The notes beneath the pieces were generated by a model. It saw only the letters and a list, made by a program, of their open reading frames with translations, did not search any database and was not told the DNA's origin. The translations under genes were made by a program, and so were the position numbers. From Isoetes taiwanensis (taxonomy: Eukaryota > Streptophyta > Lycopodiopsida > Isoetales > Isoetaceae), in contig JAJEKV010000054.1 of NCBI GenBank assembly GCA_021234155.1, positions 2,327,574-2,391,573 on the forward strand: a DNA stretch of 64,000 nucleotides. Reading direction: 5' to 3'. This document shows, in pieces, positions 1-10,180 of this stretch. How positions within the stretch are numbered: position 1 is the first letter of the stretch; the number at the start of each line of letters is the position of its first letter.

Positions 1-1144
1 TATAGGCAAACTCGACCAGATAAATATAGTCAGCCCATTGTGATTGCTTACTCCACACATAGCTGCGTAGCATATCTTCTATAATGCGATTGGTACGCTC
101 TGTCTGACCATCCGTCTGAGGATGATATGCCGTGCTCATAGCAAGCTTGGTCTGAATGGTGGCAAAGAAATCTTTCCAGAATGCACTTACAAATTTGGGA
201 TCCCTATCGGAGACAATAACCTGTGGCATTCCGTGCAATCTGAAGATCTCCTTGGCAAATAACAGAGCAGTATCAAAGGCTGTATCCGTGTGACATGGCA
301 AGAAATGAGCCATTTTCGACAATTTGTCGACCACTACCATTAAGGCATTATATCCACGGAGAGTACGTGGAAGGCCCACAATGAAATCCATGGTTATCAC
401 TTCCCATTTAGCGTTGGGCACATCCAGAGGTTGCAACTCGCCTGGAATCCTTAACTGCTCAGCTTTGGTTTGCTGACACACCTGACACTGCTTAATGTAT
501 CTGGCAATATCCTTTTTCATAGAAGGCCAGAAATAGCTGGAGCGAATCTTAAAGTAGGTCTTCATAAAACCTGCGTGTCCAGCTATAGGGCTGTTGTGCG
601 TGTCGTGGAGGATTAGCTTACGCACTTCCAAAGTCTCAGGTACACACAACCTATCCTTGTAATATAACAAGCTGCCTCCTTTCTTATAGGAACGAAAAGC
701 TTCACGCTCCTTATCTGTGCGAGCTTCCTTGGCCAAACTATTCCAAACTTCAGAGAACTCAGGATCCGTGGCCAAGGTCTGTTCTATCTGCTTCCCAAAC
801 TCACTGGTGAGTGTAGAAACTGCATTACAATGGGTTCGGGTTACCAAGGGATGGCGTGACAACGCATCCGCAACCACATTGTGCTTTCCGGGTTTATACA
901 TAATCTCAAAATCATACTCCTCCAGAAATTCCATCCATCTTCTCTGACGGAGATTGAGATTTAGTTGGGTGGATAAATAACGGAGACTTTGATGATCCGT
1001 ATCCAACTGGAATCTTCTACCCAGAAGGTAGTGTCTCCATATTCGCAGGGCACGGACAATGGCTAACAATTCCTGATCATGGGTAGGGTATCGCTGCTCT
1101 GTCTCGTTCATTTTCTTTGAATCATAGGCAATAACCCTCCCCTC
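1..1144 (-). CDS. Element A RNase H and integrase (partial)
   Basis: An open minus-strand frame continues from the TAG at 1145-1147 to the window edge. RNase H comes first, with the run RALRIWRHYLLGR and the tether DALSRHP. It is followed by the integrase zinc finger (GHAGFMKTYF, then CQVCQQTK) and the catalytic core (WEVITMDFIVGLP with the first Asp, IVSDRDPKF with the second Asp, TDGQTERTNR next to the Glu). RNase H removes the RNA template during cDNA synthesis; integrase inserts the cDNA. The C-terminal part lies outside the window. It is the 3' end of the pol polyprotein and would be translated with RT if the TAG at 1145 were not present. Confidence 0.9.
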
Positions 1145-2209
1145 CTACATCAGGACTCCACCGGTGGCAATCTTACTGGCATCCGTGGCCACGAGTTTAT
1201 CCTTTTCAGGATCGGGCAACGTGAGAACTGGGGCTGACGTTAAGGCATCTTTAAGCTGCTGGAAACTTCCCTGAACTTTTGCCTTCCAGTGGTCCATCCA
1301 ATCCTTCACTTTCTCATGCTTTGTAAGATTTGTAAGAGGTGCTGCGATCTTTGCAAAATCCTTTACAAATTTCTGATAATATCCTGCTAGTCCTAAGAAA
1401 CTTCGGACCTCGGAAACATTTCCGGGAATAGGCCATTCCCTTACGGCCTCTATCTTTGCTGGATCTGTAGCAATTCCCTCTGCCGAAATGACATGGCCCA
1501 AATAATCGACCTTCGGAGTGGCAAACTTGCACTTAGAGAACTTGGCAAAGAGCTGATGACGTCTTAGCTTCTGCAGGGCCAATCTAAGATGTGCCTCATG
1601 CTCCTGTAGGGTCTAGATGAGAATGTCGTCAAAGAAAATAACAACAAAGTCATGCAAGTATTGTCGGAAGACATCGTTCATCAATCGCATGAAAGTTGCT
1701 GGGGCATTAGTTAATCCAAAAGGCATAACTGTAAACTCATAATGCCCATATCTAGTGCGAAAAGCAGATTTATGGATGTCCTCCTCTTTAATCCTTATCT
1801 GATGGTACCCGGAGCGTAGATCAATCTTTGAGAAATACTTAGCCCCTTGCAATTGATCCATTAGATCATCGGCTCTAGGCAAAGCATAGCGATTCTTGAT
1901 GGTATGCTTGTTGAGTTGCCGATAATCAATACACATCCTCAAGGAGCCATCCTTTTCTTATGAAAAGAATAGGAGCACCAAAAGCGAAACACTAGGGCCG
2001 AATGAAACCTAGGTTTAGTAACTCACGAAGTTGCTTCTTAAGCTCGCCAGTGCGGAGGACTCATGCGCAGACGGGGCCTTGCTGGTAGGCTTAGTACCTG
2101 GCTCTAAAGCTATCTCACATTCTACCCCTCTAAAAGGAGGAAGCTTCTGGATCTCATCTGGGAAAAGATCACCAAATTCTCGGAGAAGATTAGCAATCCC
2201 CTGTGGCAA
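1145..2209 (-). pseudogene. Element A reverse transcriptase, interrupted
   Basis: Ty3/gypsy reverse transcriptase. In reading order: LFPDEIQKLPPFRGVECEI before the RT core (about 2150), [16 protein letters not shown] (about 1930), the first catalytic Asp in [13 protein letters not shown] (about 1810), [16 protein letters not shown] (about 1710) and the active site FFDDIL (about 1620). It continues into the thumb/connection region with [10 protein letters not shown] and [12 protein letters not shown]. The frame is broken near 1950-2010 (frameshift), by a stop just after FFDDILI (about 1613) and by TAG at 1145-1147 before RNase H. All catalytic residues are still present, so decay is recent or partial. 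Confidence 0.9.
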
Positions 2210-2690
2210 GGTGTCGATTACTTGCTTTTGTTTAGCGTCTGACTCAACGGAGGCAAGTCTAATGACGCAGAGAAGTGTTTCCTTGCGTATAGCTTTGTCT
2301 AACTACCGATGGACATAGGCGCATAATATGGTTGAATGGTTTTATAGTCACGCGGACGCCATTAGGCTGCGTTGAAGGTAACTTCCGTTTCTCATGATCT
2401 CTATGTTGGCTTTTGCGGATGCCAATAATTCCATACCAACAATGAGGTCGTATTTGCCAATATCCATTAACTTTCGGCACCCAAAAACTGGTGCACCGGC
2501 AACCGTGCATCTTGAGATTGATGCGGACGGCCATGAGTATGTCGACCTTACCAGCGGCTAGAGTGGCAGGGCTTTGGTCGGGACCTCAATGTTTCAAAGT
2601 TTGTAAGACTGGGCCATTCTAGGAGAAGCAAAATTATGTGTACTTCCGTATCCATAAGAATTACAAAGGCTTCTTGTCTACTTGACCTAT
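2210..2690 (-). pseudogene. Element A aspartic protease region, frameshifted
   Basis: Located between gag and RT. Around 2660-2610 the minus strand encodes the stretch that in elements C and E reads DSGSSHNFASPR / DTGSTHNFASPR, the retroviral-type aspartic protease motif. Here the Asp-Thr is visible but the frame shifts within the motif by apparent loss of one base, so no continuous protease frame is left. The protease would cut the gag-pol polyprotein. The assignment rests on position and on comparison with the other two elements in the window. Confidence 0.65.
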
Positions 2691-4037
2691 GGTGGAAATG
2701 ACAACAGGTGACTTTCGGCATTGCCGGTTTCTATAGCCGCAAGGATATGGAGACGCGAGTGAATGTACTTTCGAGAGCCTCCTCCTCGGCGACGGGTTGT
2801 GTTGACTCAAGATCGTCCCAATCGAGGTCGGCCATGGCCGGTAGGCGTCTGGCGTGACATAAGGACAAGTGCATGAAGTGCGGGGACGATACACACTGTA
2901 GCATGCCTTATCTCGGCTGAGCTATTCTCGGGCCTCTTTAGGAATAGACTGTAAGAGGTTCCGAACTTCCTTGCCGACATTGTTCTGTTTATCGGCCGTG
3001 CTGAAGGTGACTTTCTTTTCCTAGCGGCCATAAGAGTTCTGCTGAGAGGGCCCCGGACTTGGTGAGCGGGGTTTATAAGGTGTGGACAGCCGTGGCTGCG
3101 AGTAAGGAGCAGGACGTGGATACTGGTTCTTTGGTGTGTCCTCCTCGAGGCTCAATGCTTTAGCCTCAGCCTCCGCAACTGATTTCAGGTCTATGGCCTT
3201 AACCATTCGTTTAATTGATGGGGCCAACCCTTCAATGTAACCCTCCACCGCCCTCTTCTCATTCATACCTGGTACATACAGCCTCAGGCGCATAAATTCA
3301 TCAGTGTAAGCCTGAACCGACATACCCTTTTGCTCTAACCTATAGAAGGTCTGAATTTGTTGGCATTTGTGCGCACGAGGCACATAATGCGACTTAAAAG
3401 CTTTCGCAAACTTCTTGAACTTGCATCTGCTTCTATCCAGATGCTTGGCTCTAGCATAGCCCTTCCACCAAATACGGGCAGCTCCTGTAAGGTTCGTGGT
3501 GGCAACCTTTCCTGTATCCTTTTCTGTCATGCCATAGGACTTCCCAAACTCCTTCATTTCGTCCAACCAGGACTCTGCATTCAGTCCGCCTCTAGATTTC
3601 CCATCAAACTGGGCCAGTTTCCTATTCTTACATATACTAGTTATGGCTGTATCAACCGTCTTGCGGTATTCCTTATCCCGGCGCTTTGCATGGTCACCAG
3701 CTGATACCGACGACTCAGAAGACACAGAGGTGGCTGATTGTGAGGAGGTGGCTCTATCCCTAGAGGAACTCCGACGACGTTTAGCGTGGGGCCTCCTCTG
3801 TGCAGGTACAGGGCTGGTTTCAGGTGGGGACGGCTGCTGTGTAGGTGGACTTGGCGGTGGCGGAGGTAACTCCGGTCCGTCTTCTTGTATGTGCTGGGGT
3901 GGATTGGCATGTAACACATACGCTTGCAACTCGCCTAATTGCCTCTTCATTAGCATAAGTTCCTGTTTAGGTGTTAGTCTGATGGCATTTGAGGGCGTCT
4001 GCCAAGCGGCGTTGCGTGCACCGTCTATATCCAGCAT
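2691..4037 (-). CDS. Element A gag
   Basis: Structural capsid protein of the retrotransposon. From the ATG at 4037 a frame of 338 residues runs to 3021. It contains a short helical segment (about residues 25-45), a proline-rich linker (55-80), a basic Arg/Ser-rich stretch (80-115, RPHAKRRRSSSRDRA) and the retrotransposon gag domain (about 140-290). That domain includes NAESWLDEMKEFG, GAARIWWKGYA, YRLEQKGMSVQAYTDEFMRL and VEGYIEGL. The zinc-knuckle part downstream of 3021 is frameshifted; only scattered Cys residues remain between about 2690 and 2960. Elements C and E have the matching gag domain with an acidic/serine variant of the RS stretch. The start is uncertain because a splice acceptor could lie just upstream. 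Confidence 0.85.
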
Positions 4038-4298
4038 ACAAAAGGTATAAGCCGACTTATGGTGACATAAGGTCTCACAACAATGCCATTTTGGATCAGT
4101 TAGAGAAAGAATACAAGAAAAAGTACAATGGCAAAGATCCTTATTACAGGTGAAAACAGTCATTCTATTATAGTTCGGTACAGTGATAGCAACACAAGTT
4201 GATACAAAGATATGATACAAGGACAGACATTATACATTGGAGATTTAAAGTTCAACTCACCTATAACCTCACAAGACACAAAACAAAAGAGACTGGGC

Positions 4299-4770
4299 CT
4301 AGGGGTTCGCAAATGGGTACAAGATTGAATAGCGAACACTTTCACGTACGGCCCTAACGAGCTTGTATCGTGCCCAGGCCTGAACTATTACAGATTGGTA
4401 ATCTAGCGTTGGGCTAATAATAAGGAGATTGAAAAGCCTCCTTAATGCGTAGAAGATTTGCCACAGGTGGTCATTGGCGTCCTCGAAAGCTTCGTGCCTG
4501 GACATGTCCCAATAGTCCCATGTGCGGCGAAGAGTTTGCTTCAGGTCCTCGTAGGCTCGTTCCCTGAGAATGTTAACTATCTCCATCCCTTTGGCTGGAT
4601 CGTAGGGCTCCCCTGGTGGCGTGGGTTCCATCTCGTAATCTTCGTCCCATTCCGGGTACTCCCCATACCTTTGACCATAGTCCTGGTCGGGCGGCCCGGG
4701 GTCATCCCTCCTTATCAGGTCCGTAATCCTCTCCTCATATTATTCGAGTGTTTCTTCTGTAAGATGATAA
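4299..4770 (-). CDS. Element A ORF3, unknown accessory protein
   Basis: A coding-like frame between ORF2 and gag. The ATG at 4631 gives 110 residues, but the same frame extends upstream to a TAA near 4744 and the residues there are also protein-like (acidic, many Tyr and Pro: YGQRYGEYPEWDEDYE). The body is predicted helical with many Trp, Arg and Leu (TWDYWDMSRHEAFEDAND, QAWARYKLVRAV). I do not recognise a domain. A perfect splice-acceptor look-alike (TCTTACAG) lies just upstream near 4762 and a donor look-alike (TATAG/GTGAGT) just downstream near 4263, so it might be an internal exon of a spliced gag leader. No clear counterpart was found in C or E. Confidence 0.4.
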
Positions 4771-4980
4771 AAATGAATATAGAACATTGAACAATTTCGT
4801 TATGCCCTAAACTCTAACAGATAGAAGAACACATCATGGAAGAGAACAATCTTAATTGTATTCATTGAGACAATAGTCACAATTGATAAAAAGATGGTAT
4901 ATCATAACTATAGAATGGCTAGAAATTGCCAAACCAAAATCCTACATCTATACGCAATACAAAATGCGTAATACAATTAT
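4771..4980 (-). other. AT-rich spacer between ORF2 and ORF3 of element A
   Basis: About 210 bases with low G+C and no coding frame. It ends, in minus-strand sense, at the TCTTACAG acceptor-like site. It could be an intron; no convincing donor was identified. Confidence 0.3.
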
Positions 4981-6381
4981 TTAAGAGCTAGGTCCTGCCT
5001 CTTCATTCGTAGACCGAGGAGGTGGTGGCGGCGGTCGGTGTCGTAGCAGAGTCACCCCTGGGTCTACTGTGGCAGCCGCAATGGAAGCAACCTCTGGCGG
5101 ATAAGTAACAGCCAATGGGGCTGCCGTAAGGAGCTTCATGCTCATCCAGGGTGCAATGTCTTGCCCCAAGGCCGTCAGGGCAAGATCCCGTCGTACGAGT
5201 ACATAAGTGAACGTACGATAGGGAAGCTTCTTGTGCCCGGCCAATGTGGAGAGAGCACGGAGGGTCCACCAAGAAGCTTCGGCCTCCGACCCTAAGTCTC
5301 GGGCTATAAAAAGAACTTGCCCCTGCCGAAAAGCTGATAGGAAGAAACAAGTAAGGTGGTTTCCTAATACCTTCCCTTGCGGAGTCTCTGACGTGGCCAC
5401 CTCCTTGTCTATGTCCATAGGGACCTCTTCTTCCTTGAGTTCTTGCTGCTCTTCCTTCAGATGAACAGGATTATGGTATAGATCCTCTCCCTCCTCATCA
5501 GAATCGGAGGGAACCTCGACCATATTAATGTTTGGAACATGAGATCCCATAGCCGTAAAGGCGTCCGGTGAAGGCTGAGAGGGCGGGTCCTGCATCACTA
5601 GTTCCCGAAGCCGTAGCAAAGTTTCTGCTGGCTCTAGGGTCTCCTGGTGGAATTGGAGTACCTGCTGCACCTCAGGGGGAAGCTCAATAGGAGCGAAGTC
5701 GATGAAATCATCCATACAGTACTCCGCTAGCTCATAGAGCACATGGTCCTTACGCCGGTGCTTGAACCCGGCCACCATGTGATAGGTCCAGATGATGTCA
5801 TCCAAGAGAATATATTCTTGCCCTTGGTGATACACGACTGTTAGGGCGTCTAACCCTGACAAGCGTGCAGCTTGCTCCCGGCGTGGTGGCATCTCCTCTG
5901 CCAACTGCTTCCAGCGGGCGAAGTCCCCCATGCCTATATGCTCATCTTCTCCCTCCTCGAAAGATTCAGGAAGTTTGCCTTTCTCTGCCGGCAAAGTCTC
6001 ATCCTCAACATATTGATCCATGAGGATGGCTAGGGCGAAGGCGACTTCAAGATATTGTCGCCCCTGATGTTGTACAACGGGCAGGTGCTTGCCCCATCTG
6101 AGCTTTCCTTTCAGCACATTATACGCGTGGGTATCACCCCCTAACATATCCCAGACCACCTCCCGTTCTAGGTACAACTGGGGAGGATCCCCAAGAGGAA
6201 TACACAAAGGAAGCATCTCCTCTGTGTAAAACTCTAGGAATCCGGCATAGTCTGGGTGTCACTGCATATTGGTGATGAGATCAAGGCGCTGACATAGCAA
6301 GGGCCGCAACAGGTCGAAGGGCACTTGCGGATCCCAATGCTCTCCGTCTTGATACCATGCAAGAAGGTCGGTGGCTGCCAT
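4981..6381 (-). CDS. Element A ORF2, unknown accessory protein (~466 aa)
   Basis: The frame starts at ATG 6381 (MAATDLLAWYQDGEHWDP), passes one in-frame TGA near 6262 and stays open to 4981; the longest uninterrupted part is 411 residues from 6216. No family is recognised. The middle part has DALTVVYHQGQEYILLDDI and YELAEYCMDDFIDF. An acidic stretch (SDSDEEGED, then EEQQELKEEEVPMDID) precedes a C-terminal globular part (FRQGQVLFIARDLGSEAE, FTYVLVRRDLALTAL) and a proline-rich end (RPPPPPPRS). Elements C (35057-36611) and E (about 45498-46793) hold diverged counterparts in the same place. Retention in three elements argues for a real function, possibly with ORF1. The TGA is the only break. Confidence 0.7.
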
Positions 6382-6579
6382 GGCGCTAGAAGGGAGGAGG
6401 AAGCAAGAAAAATATGACAAATGAAATGAAACTTTGAAGATATTTTTTAACCCTTTTTATTATGCTGACGTCAGCATTTTCGTATTTAACACAAAGTAAA
6501 AGGTTCTTAATACAAAACAAAAAGTTTTTATTAAATCTCAAAAAAAAATATTTATAATGCAGAAACTCAGCAAAATAGG
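6382..6579. other. Spacer between ORF1 and ORF2 of element A
   Basis: About 200 bases, AT-rich, with an A-rich run near 6540-6550. It contains TGACGTCA (near 6466), a palindrome of the bZIP/CRE type, which could be chance. Nothing else is seen. Confidence 0.3.
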
Positions 6580-7842
6580 CTAAGGATGCTCCCCCCCAAT
6601 CCTGCGGGCGATGGCTAAATCCTTAGGCATGATGGTGAGCCTCTTTGCGTGGATTGCGCAAAGATTGGCATCACCAAAAAGTGCCACTAGATAGGCCTCC
6701 GCAGCCTCTTGGAGTGCCAAAATGGCAAAAGTCTGGAAGCGGAGGTCAGTCTTGAACTCCTGGGCAATCTCCCGAACCAACCTCTAAAAGGGGAGCTTCT
6801 GTATCAGAAGTTGGGTCGACTTCTGAAACTTACGGATCTCCCGTAAGGCGACAGTGTTGGGTCGGTACCGATGGGGTTTCCTCTGTGGAGCAGGGTTGGG
6901 ACGCGGCCCCCTTTGTGCAGGTACAGTCTTGGCCCCAACAACTGGTCGGGACGCATCCACCCGCTCCTGCCTCCGATTGGAGCTCACGTTCTTCCCGAAA
7001 GCCCCGACATTCCTCAATTTTTCCTTGTATTGGCTGCCGGCCTTTCGGGCGACGGACTTCCTCTGGTGCTTCACCGTCGTGTGCTCTGTTGGTGTTGGGC
7101 CCTGCCCACTCCCGGATGCCCCTTCCCCTTGCGGGTTCGACTGGTCTTGCCGATCCTTCTCCTCCTTCTCCCGTTCTATCCTCTCCTGCTCTTCCCGGAA
7201 CTCTCGGGCTCTCCTAAGGTCTTCTTCAACCTGAGCATAATGTTGTGCTACACTGCGGCGAAGAAGTTCAGCGTGGTACCGGTTGGGCCGCTGGGCTATG
7301 TCAATCTGGATCGTCGTTAAGTAATCCAGACTGATATCAGGAATCGGGGCTCCCCACATGAAGCTCTGCGAAGCTTCATGCCATTGGTACGGGGGAAGTT
7401 CGATAGCCCGGCCATCAATAACGGCGACTCCATCCCCAAGGTACCGGTACTCCCTTCCTCGAGCCGCTGTATCGGCTCGCTCTATCTCCCTTTTGTCATC
7501 CTCCCTGGCCAAGTTTCTGATACGGTCGGCCTCATCCCTTATGTCCTCCTCCTCGGTGTGGCCTTCACATTCGGGAGGATAAAACTTTATTAACATCATG
7601 ACCAAGTCAGGTTGCTCGGCCATGGTGTAAGGAAGCTGGCGGAGGTTCAGTCGGACCAAGAACGGCTCCGAGAAATGATAGATTGGATAGGGGATCCTAT
7701 CGTTGTTATCAAATCTGTTGACCAACTCGTCTAGAAGTATGTCAATCAAAGCAGGGTCGGTAGCCATATTCCGAGCGATCAAAGCGTAGATCTGGGCTAT
7801 AGTAAGGGTAGTGGGGTCCGGAGCACTCTTGGTGTTGGCCAT
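6580..7842 (-). CDS. Element A ORF1: retrotransposon protein with C-terminal histone H3 fold
   Basis: The frame starts at ATG 7842 ([12 protein letters not shown]), the first coding region after the LTR. Residues 1-215 are unrecognised; about 185-235 is highly charged and probably coiled coil ([20 protein letters not shown]). About 240-320 is a basic, tail-like linker ([12 protein letters not shown]). From residue 321 it is plainly histone H3: [19 protein letters not shown], then [12 protein letters not shown], a TAG at 6784-6786 exactly where H3 has Gln, and onward to 6580 with [45 protein letters not shown] and ARRIGGEHP. The alphaN, alpha1, alpha2 and alpha3 segments have H3 lengths and loop 1 has no CENH3-type insertion. 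Total about 420 residues if the TAG is ignored. H3 identity is certain; its function in the element is inference. Confidence 0.92.
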
Positions 7843-8610
7843 GGCTGATCGCGCTGAGGTCTAGAGGGACAGGCGGTAGGGCGCTTGCTGGTAGGGAAGC
7901 GGCAATGAAGGCGCTAGGGTTAGCGAAAAGCTAGGGCGAAGGAACAAGGTCAAGTCTGGCGGCTATGGCGGGTGTCGGATCCGGCGGGCGAAGGCGATGA
8001 AGGCAAGGCGGAAATAAGAAAACTTTAACGGCCTGTTAACTTTTGAATTTTAAAATTTTTCTTATTAACTTTTTATTTCTTTATTAAAAAGATATTTATA
8101 CGGCAGAAATACGCGGGACATACGGTTGGGCGCCGACTGCATTCTACGCGCTCCCACCGCAACTGGGGGCCGACGAAAAGCAAGCGGCGCCCGGGTTGAC
8201 TTTTGGGCCCGCGTTGACTCGCGATGGTACGGTTGGGCGCCGACTGCATTTTTGGGTCTCCCACCTCGACTGCAAGGCGACAAAAATCAAGCGGCGTCCG
8301 AGTTGACTTTCGGGCCTTCCCTTGATCATTTTTCCGCCAGCGACGACTGTCCTAAGGTATTTGGGGTACGCCCGATCCAATGGAACCACTTTCTCCTTCA
8401 TTTAAATGACCTACAAGAATTTACAATTTTTCCAAACTTGGGGCCTCCAGTCGCCCTAACTTCTTTAAACCTGCAATTTCTTACTTTAACCTAACACAAA
8501 GCCAAGCATCAAAGAGGGCTAAGCAACACACTAGATTAGCCTCCTCCTAACTAACGAACTACGAGTTAGGGTTTGGCCAGTGCTATGATTTCGAGCAAAT
8601 CGAAATCACG
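7843..8610 (-). other. Element A 5' leader between primer site and ORF1
   Basis: About 770 bases of untranslated leader with no convincing frame. It holds a ~107-bp tandem duplication (8119-8332, listed separately) and GC-rich sequence near ORF1. Confidence 0.6.
8119..8332. repeat. 107-bp tandem duplication in element A leader
   Basis: TACGGTTGGGCGCCGACTGC occurs near 8120 and again near 8227. It is followed in both copies by similar sequence that includes AAGCGGCGYCCGRGTTGACT. The copies differ at scattered positions. It lies in the transcribed leader, upstream of the H3-containing ORF1. Confidence 0.8.
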
Positions 8611-8622
8611 GCTCTGATACCA
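8611..8622 (-). promoter_or_regulatory. Primer binding site (initiator tRNA-Met), element A
   Basis: On the minus strand this reads TGGTATCAGAGC, the classic plant primer site for initiator tRNA-Met, one base after the LTR end at 8624. It fixes the LTR border and the orientation of element A. Confidence 0.93.
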
Positions 8623-8623
8623 C

Positions 8624-10180
8624 TGTGACGCTCCCTGAATATATACGACCCCCGGTCGTATACATACGGGGACTTTCCCCTCCCAGGGCGACCATCTCGC
8701 CATGAGCAGGGCCCTCCGTCTGACCCAGGCCATCTACGTAGAGATGCTCGAGTGAAGGGCACGGAGGTGTCATTTGGCCCACGCCTTCGATGGGCTCCTA
8801 CGTCGCGGAAGCATGAATACAAGGGTTAGCACACAGCATAATATATATATAAATAACCACCACAAAGGGTGGCGCATCCATCCAAATACCAACGGCAAAG
8901 AATATGCATCTAAAACTAAGAAAACACCCCAAACCTCAGGGTCTACCCCGGCTCAGACTCCAGTGAGGATCGACTGACGAATAGCATAGAACATCGGCTA
9001 GGGTTGTCCACTCCATCCGCCCCTCCTGTGCACACTTTGCAGATGGGTCGATTCACGCTATGGCTTCGCTATAGCCTTCCGGAGACGCAGACTCAAGGTA
9101 TCACCCTTTTGAGCCTACTCCAGGGTTCATGACGCCCCGGTCCGATGAGGCAGGTCAAGGAAGTGTCCCCTTCCAGGATCACAGTGGTTCCATGGGTGAG
9201 CTAGAGGATACGTGCCGCATCAGTGACCCCCGCATCCGTACCCAACTTACTCACCCTAAATCTACTCAAAGTGCAAGATGCTCCATACGGATCACACCTC
9301 TACACCCAGGGAGTGTCAGACCCATACCCGGCCCTCTCCGTGACCGGCTATCAGGCCTAGCCCACTATAGGAGTCTCAGGAGCCTTTTATGTTCGTGCAA
9401 GACCCCACCCCCACTTCGCCACTGTGTCCCTTCTCTGGTGCTAAGCCAGACCATAGCATCTACGACCCGGTGGTCTCTTGTACACAGGCCGCATATAACG
9501 GGAATATTACGGGGCTCTATCTAGGAGCATACAGAGGTCTCTACCTCCCCTTTAAACCCCCGTTTAATGGAAGCTACCCAAATACTTCATAGATACATCA
9601 ATCATTCCTTAACAGAGTACCATTCATAATGAAATGTAATCCTACTTACCACAGAAGGGTTAATTGCAACAAAGGCAACAAGCAAAGAGTACTACAGTAC
9701 TATCTTACAAATCACAAGCTAAACTACTACTAACCCGTGTTTCGGCTAGAACCGTTATCGTGGGGTGCTTCCATAGTGCTACAAGTAGGGTGGCAGCAAC
9801 AGCTAGTGGTGGTTCAGTGATTTTGGTGAAGTCTGCAACAGTCCTTGGGCGCTCAGCTGCTCCTTGGGCGCTCAGCTGGTTCGATATTGGTTGATATGGG
9901 GGTGATGATCCACCTTAATGGATCCAATTAGTAATCACCATGCTGGCCAATCGAGTTTGGCCAGGAGGCGCTTTCTTAAACTATAATTAGCTTAATTGTC
10001 CTTCTTACTTATTAATTTCCTTAAACATAGGTTATTATCCTTAATGATTTAATTAACATAGCTAATGAAATCCCTTTTAGGTCAACCCCCTAGGTTACCA
10101 TACCCCATGGTGGCGTATCTATACTGGGTGACGTGTCAGTATATTTATACATATACCGTATAAATACTTGGAACGTCACA
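8624..10180 (-). repeat. 5' LTR of element A (1557 bp)
   Basis: Starts TGTGACGTTCC (minus strand, at 10180) and ends GGGAGCGTCACA at 8624, so the LTR has short inverted ends. Both ends carry stem-loops. At the 3' end the arms are TATACGACC / GGTCGTATA (8642-8662). At the 5' end an interrupted stem is built from AGTATTTATAC, with the outer GTGACG pairing CGTCAC. Plus-strand sequence resumes as element B integrase at 10181. No coding capacity is supported; frames inside it are incidental. Confidence 0.92.

Larger units (their letters stand above)
1..10180 (-). mobile_element. Element A: Ty3/gypsy chromovirus with histone-H3 ORF, 3' part off window
   Basis: A long LTR retrotransposon read on the minus strand. 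In its own 5'-3' order it has an LTR (10180 to 8624), a tRNA-Met primer site (8622-8611), accessory ORF1 with an H3 fold, ORF2, ORF3, gag, protease, reverse transcriptase, RNase H and integrase. The integrase runs off the window at base 1, so the chromodomain region and 3' LTR are not visible. It is inserted into the integrase gene of element B, whose sequence resumes at 10181. A few stop codons and frameshifts are present, but the reading frames are otherwise well preserved, better than in elements C and F. Confidence 0.93.

Noticed and set aside
6784..6786. Programmed readthrough or RNA editing (U to C) restoring Gln in the H3 domain
   Set aside because: U-to-C editing is known from organelles of some land plants, not nuclear retrotransposons. 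A simple CAG-to-TAG mutation explains the codon.
6580..6882. Host histone H3 gene or processed pseudogene inserted by chance into the element
   Set aside because: The domain is in frame with 320 residues of upstream ORF1, has no poly(A) or duplication at its borders, and a diverged homolog occupies the same place in element C.
8623..10180. Protein-coding genes in 8774-9894
   Set aside because: The frames fall inside the LTR of element A and have no homologous frames in the other LTRs.
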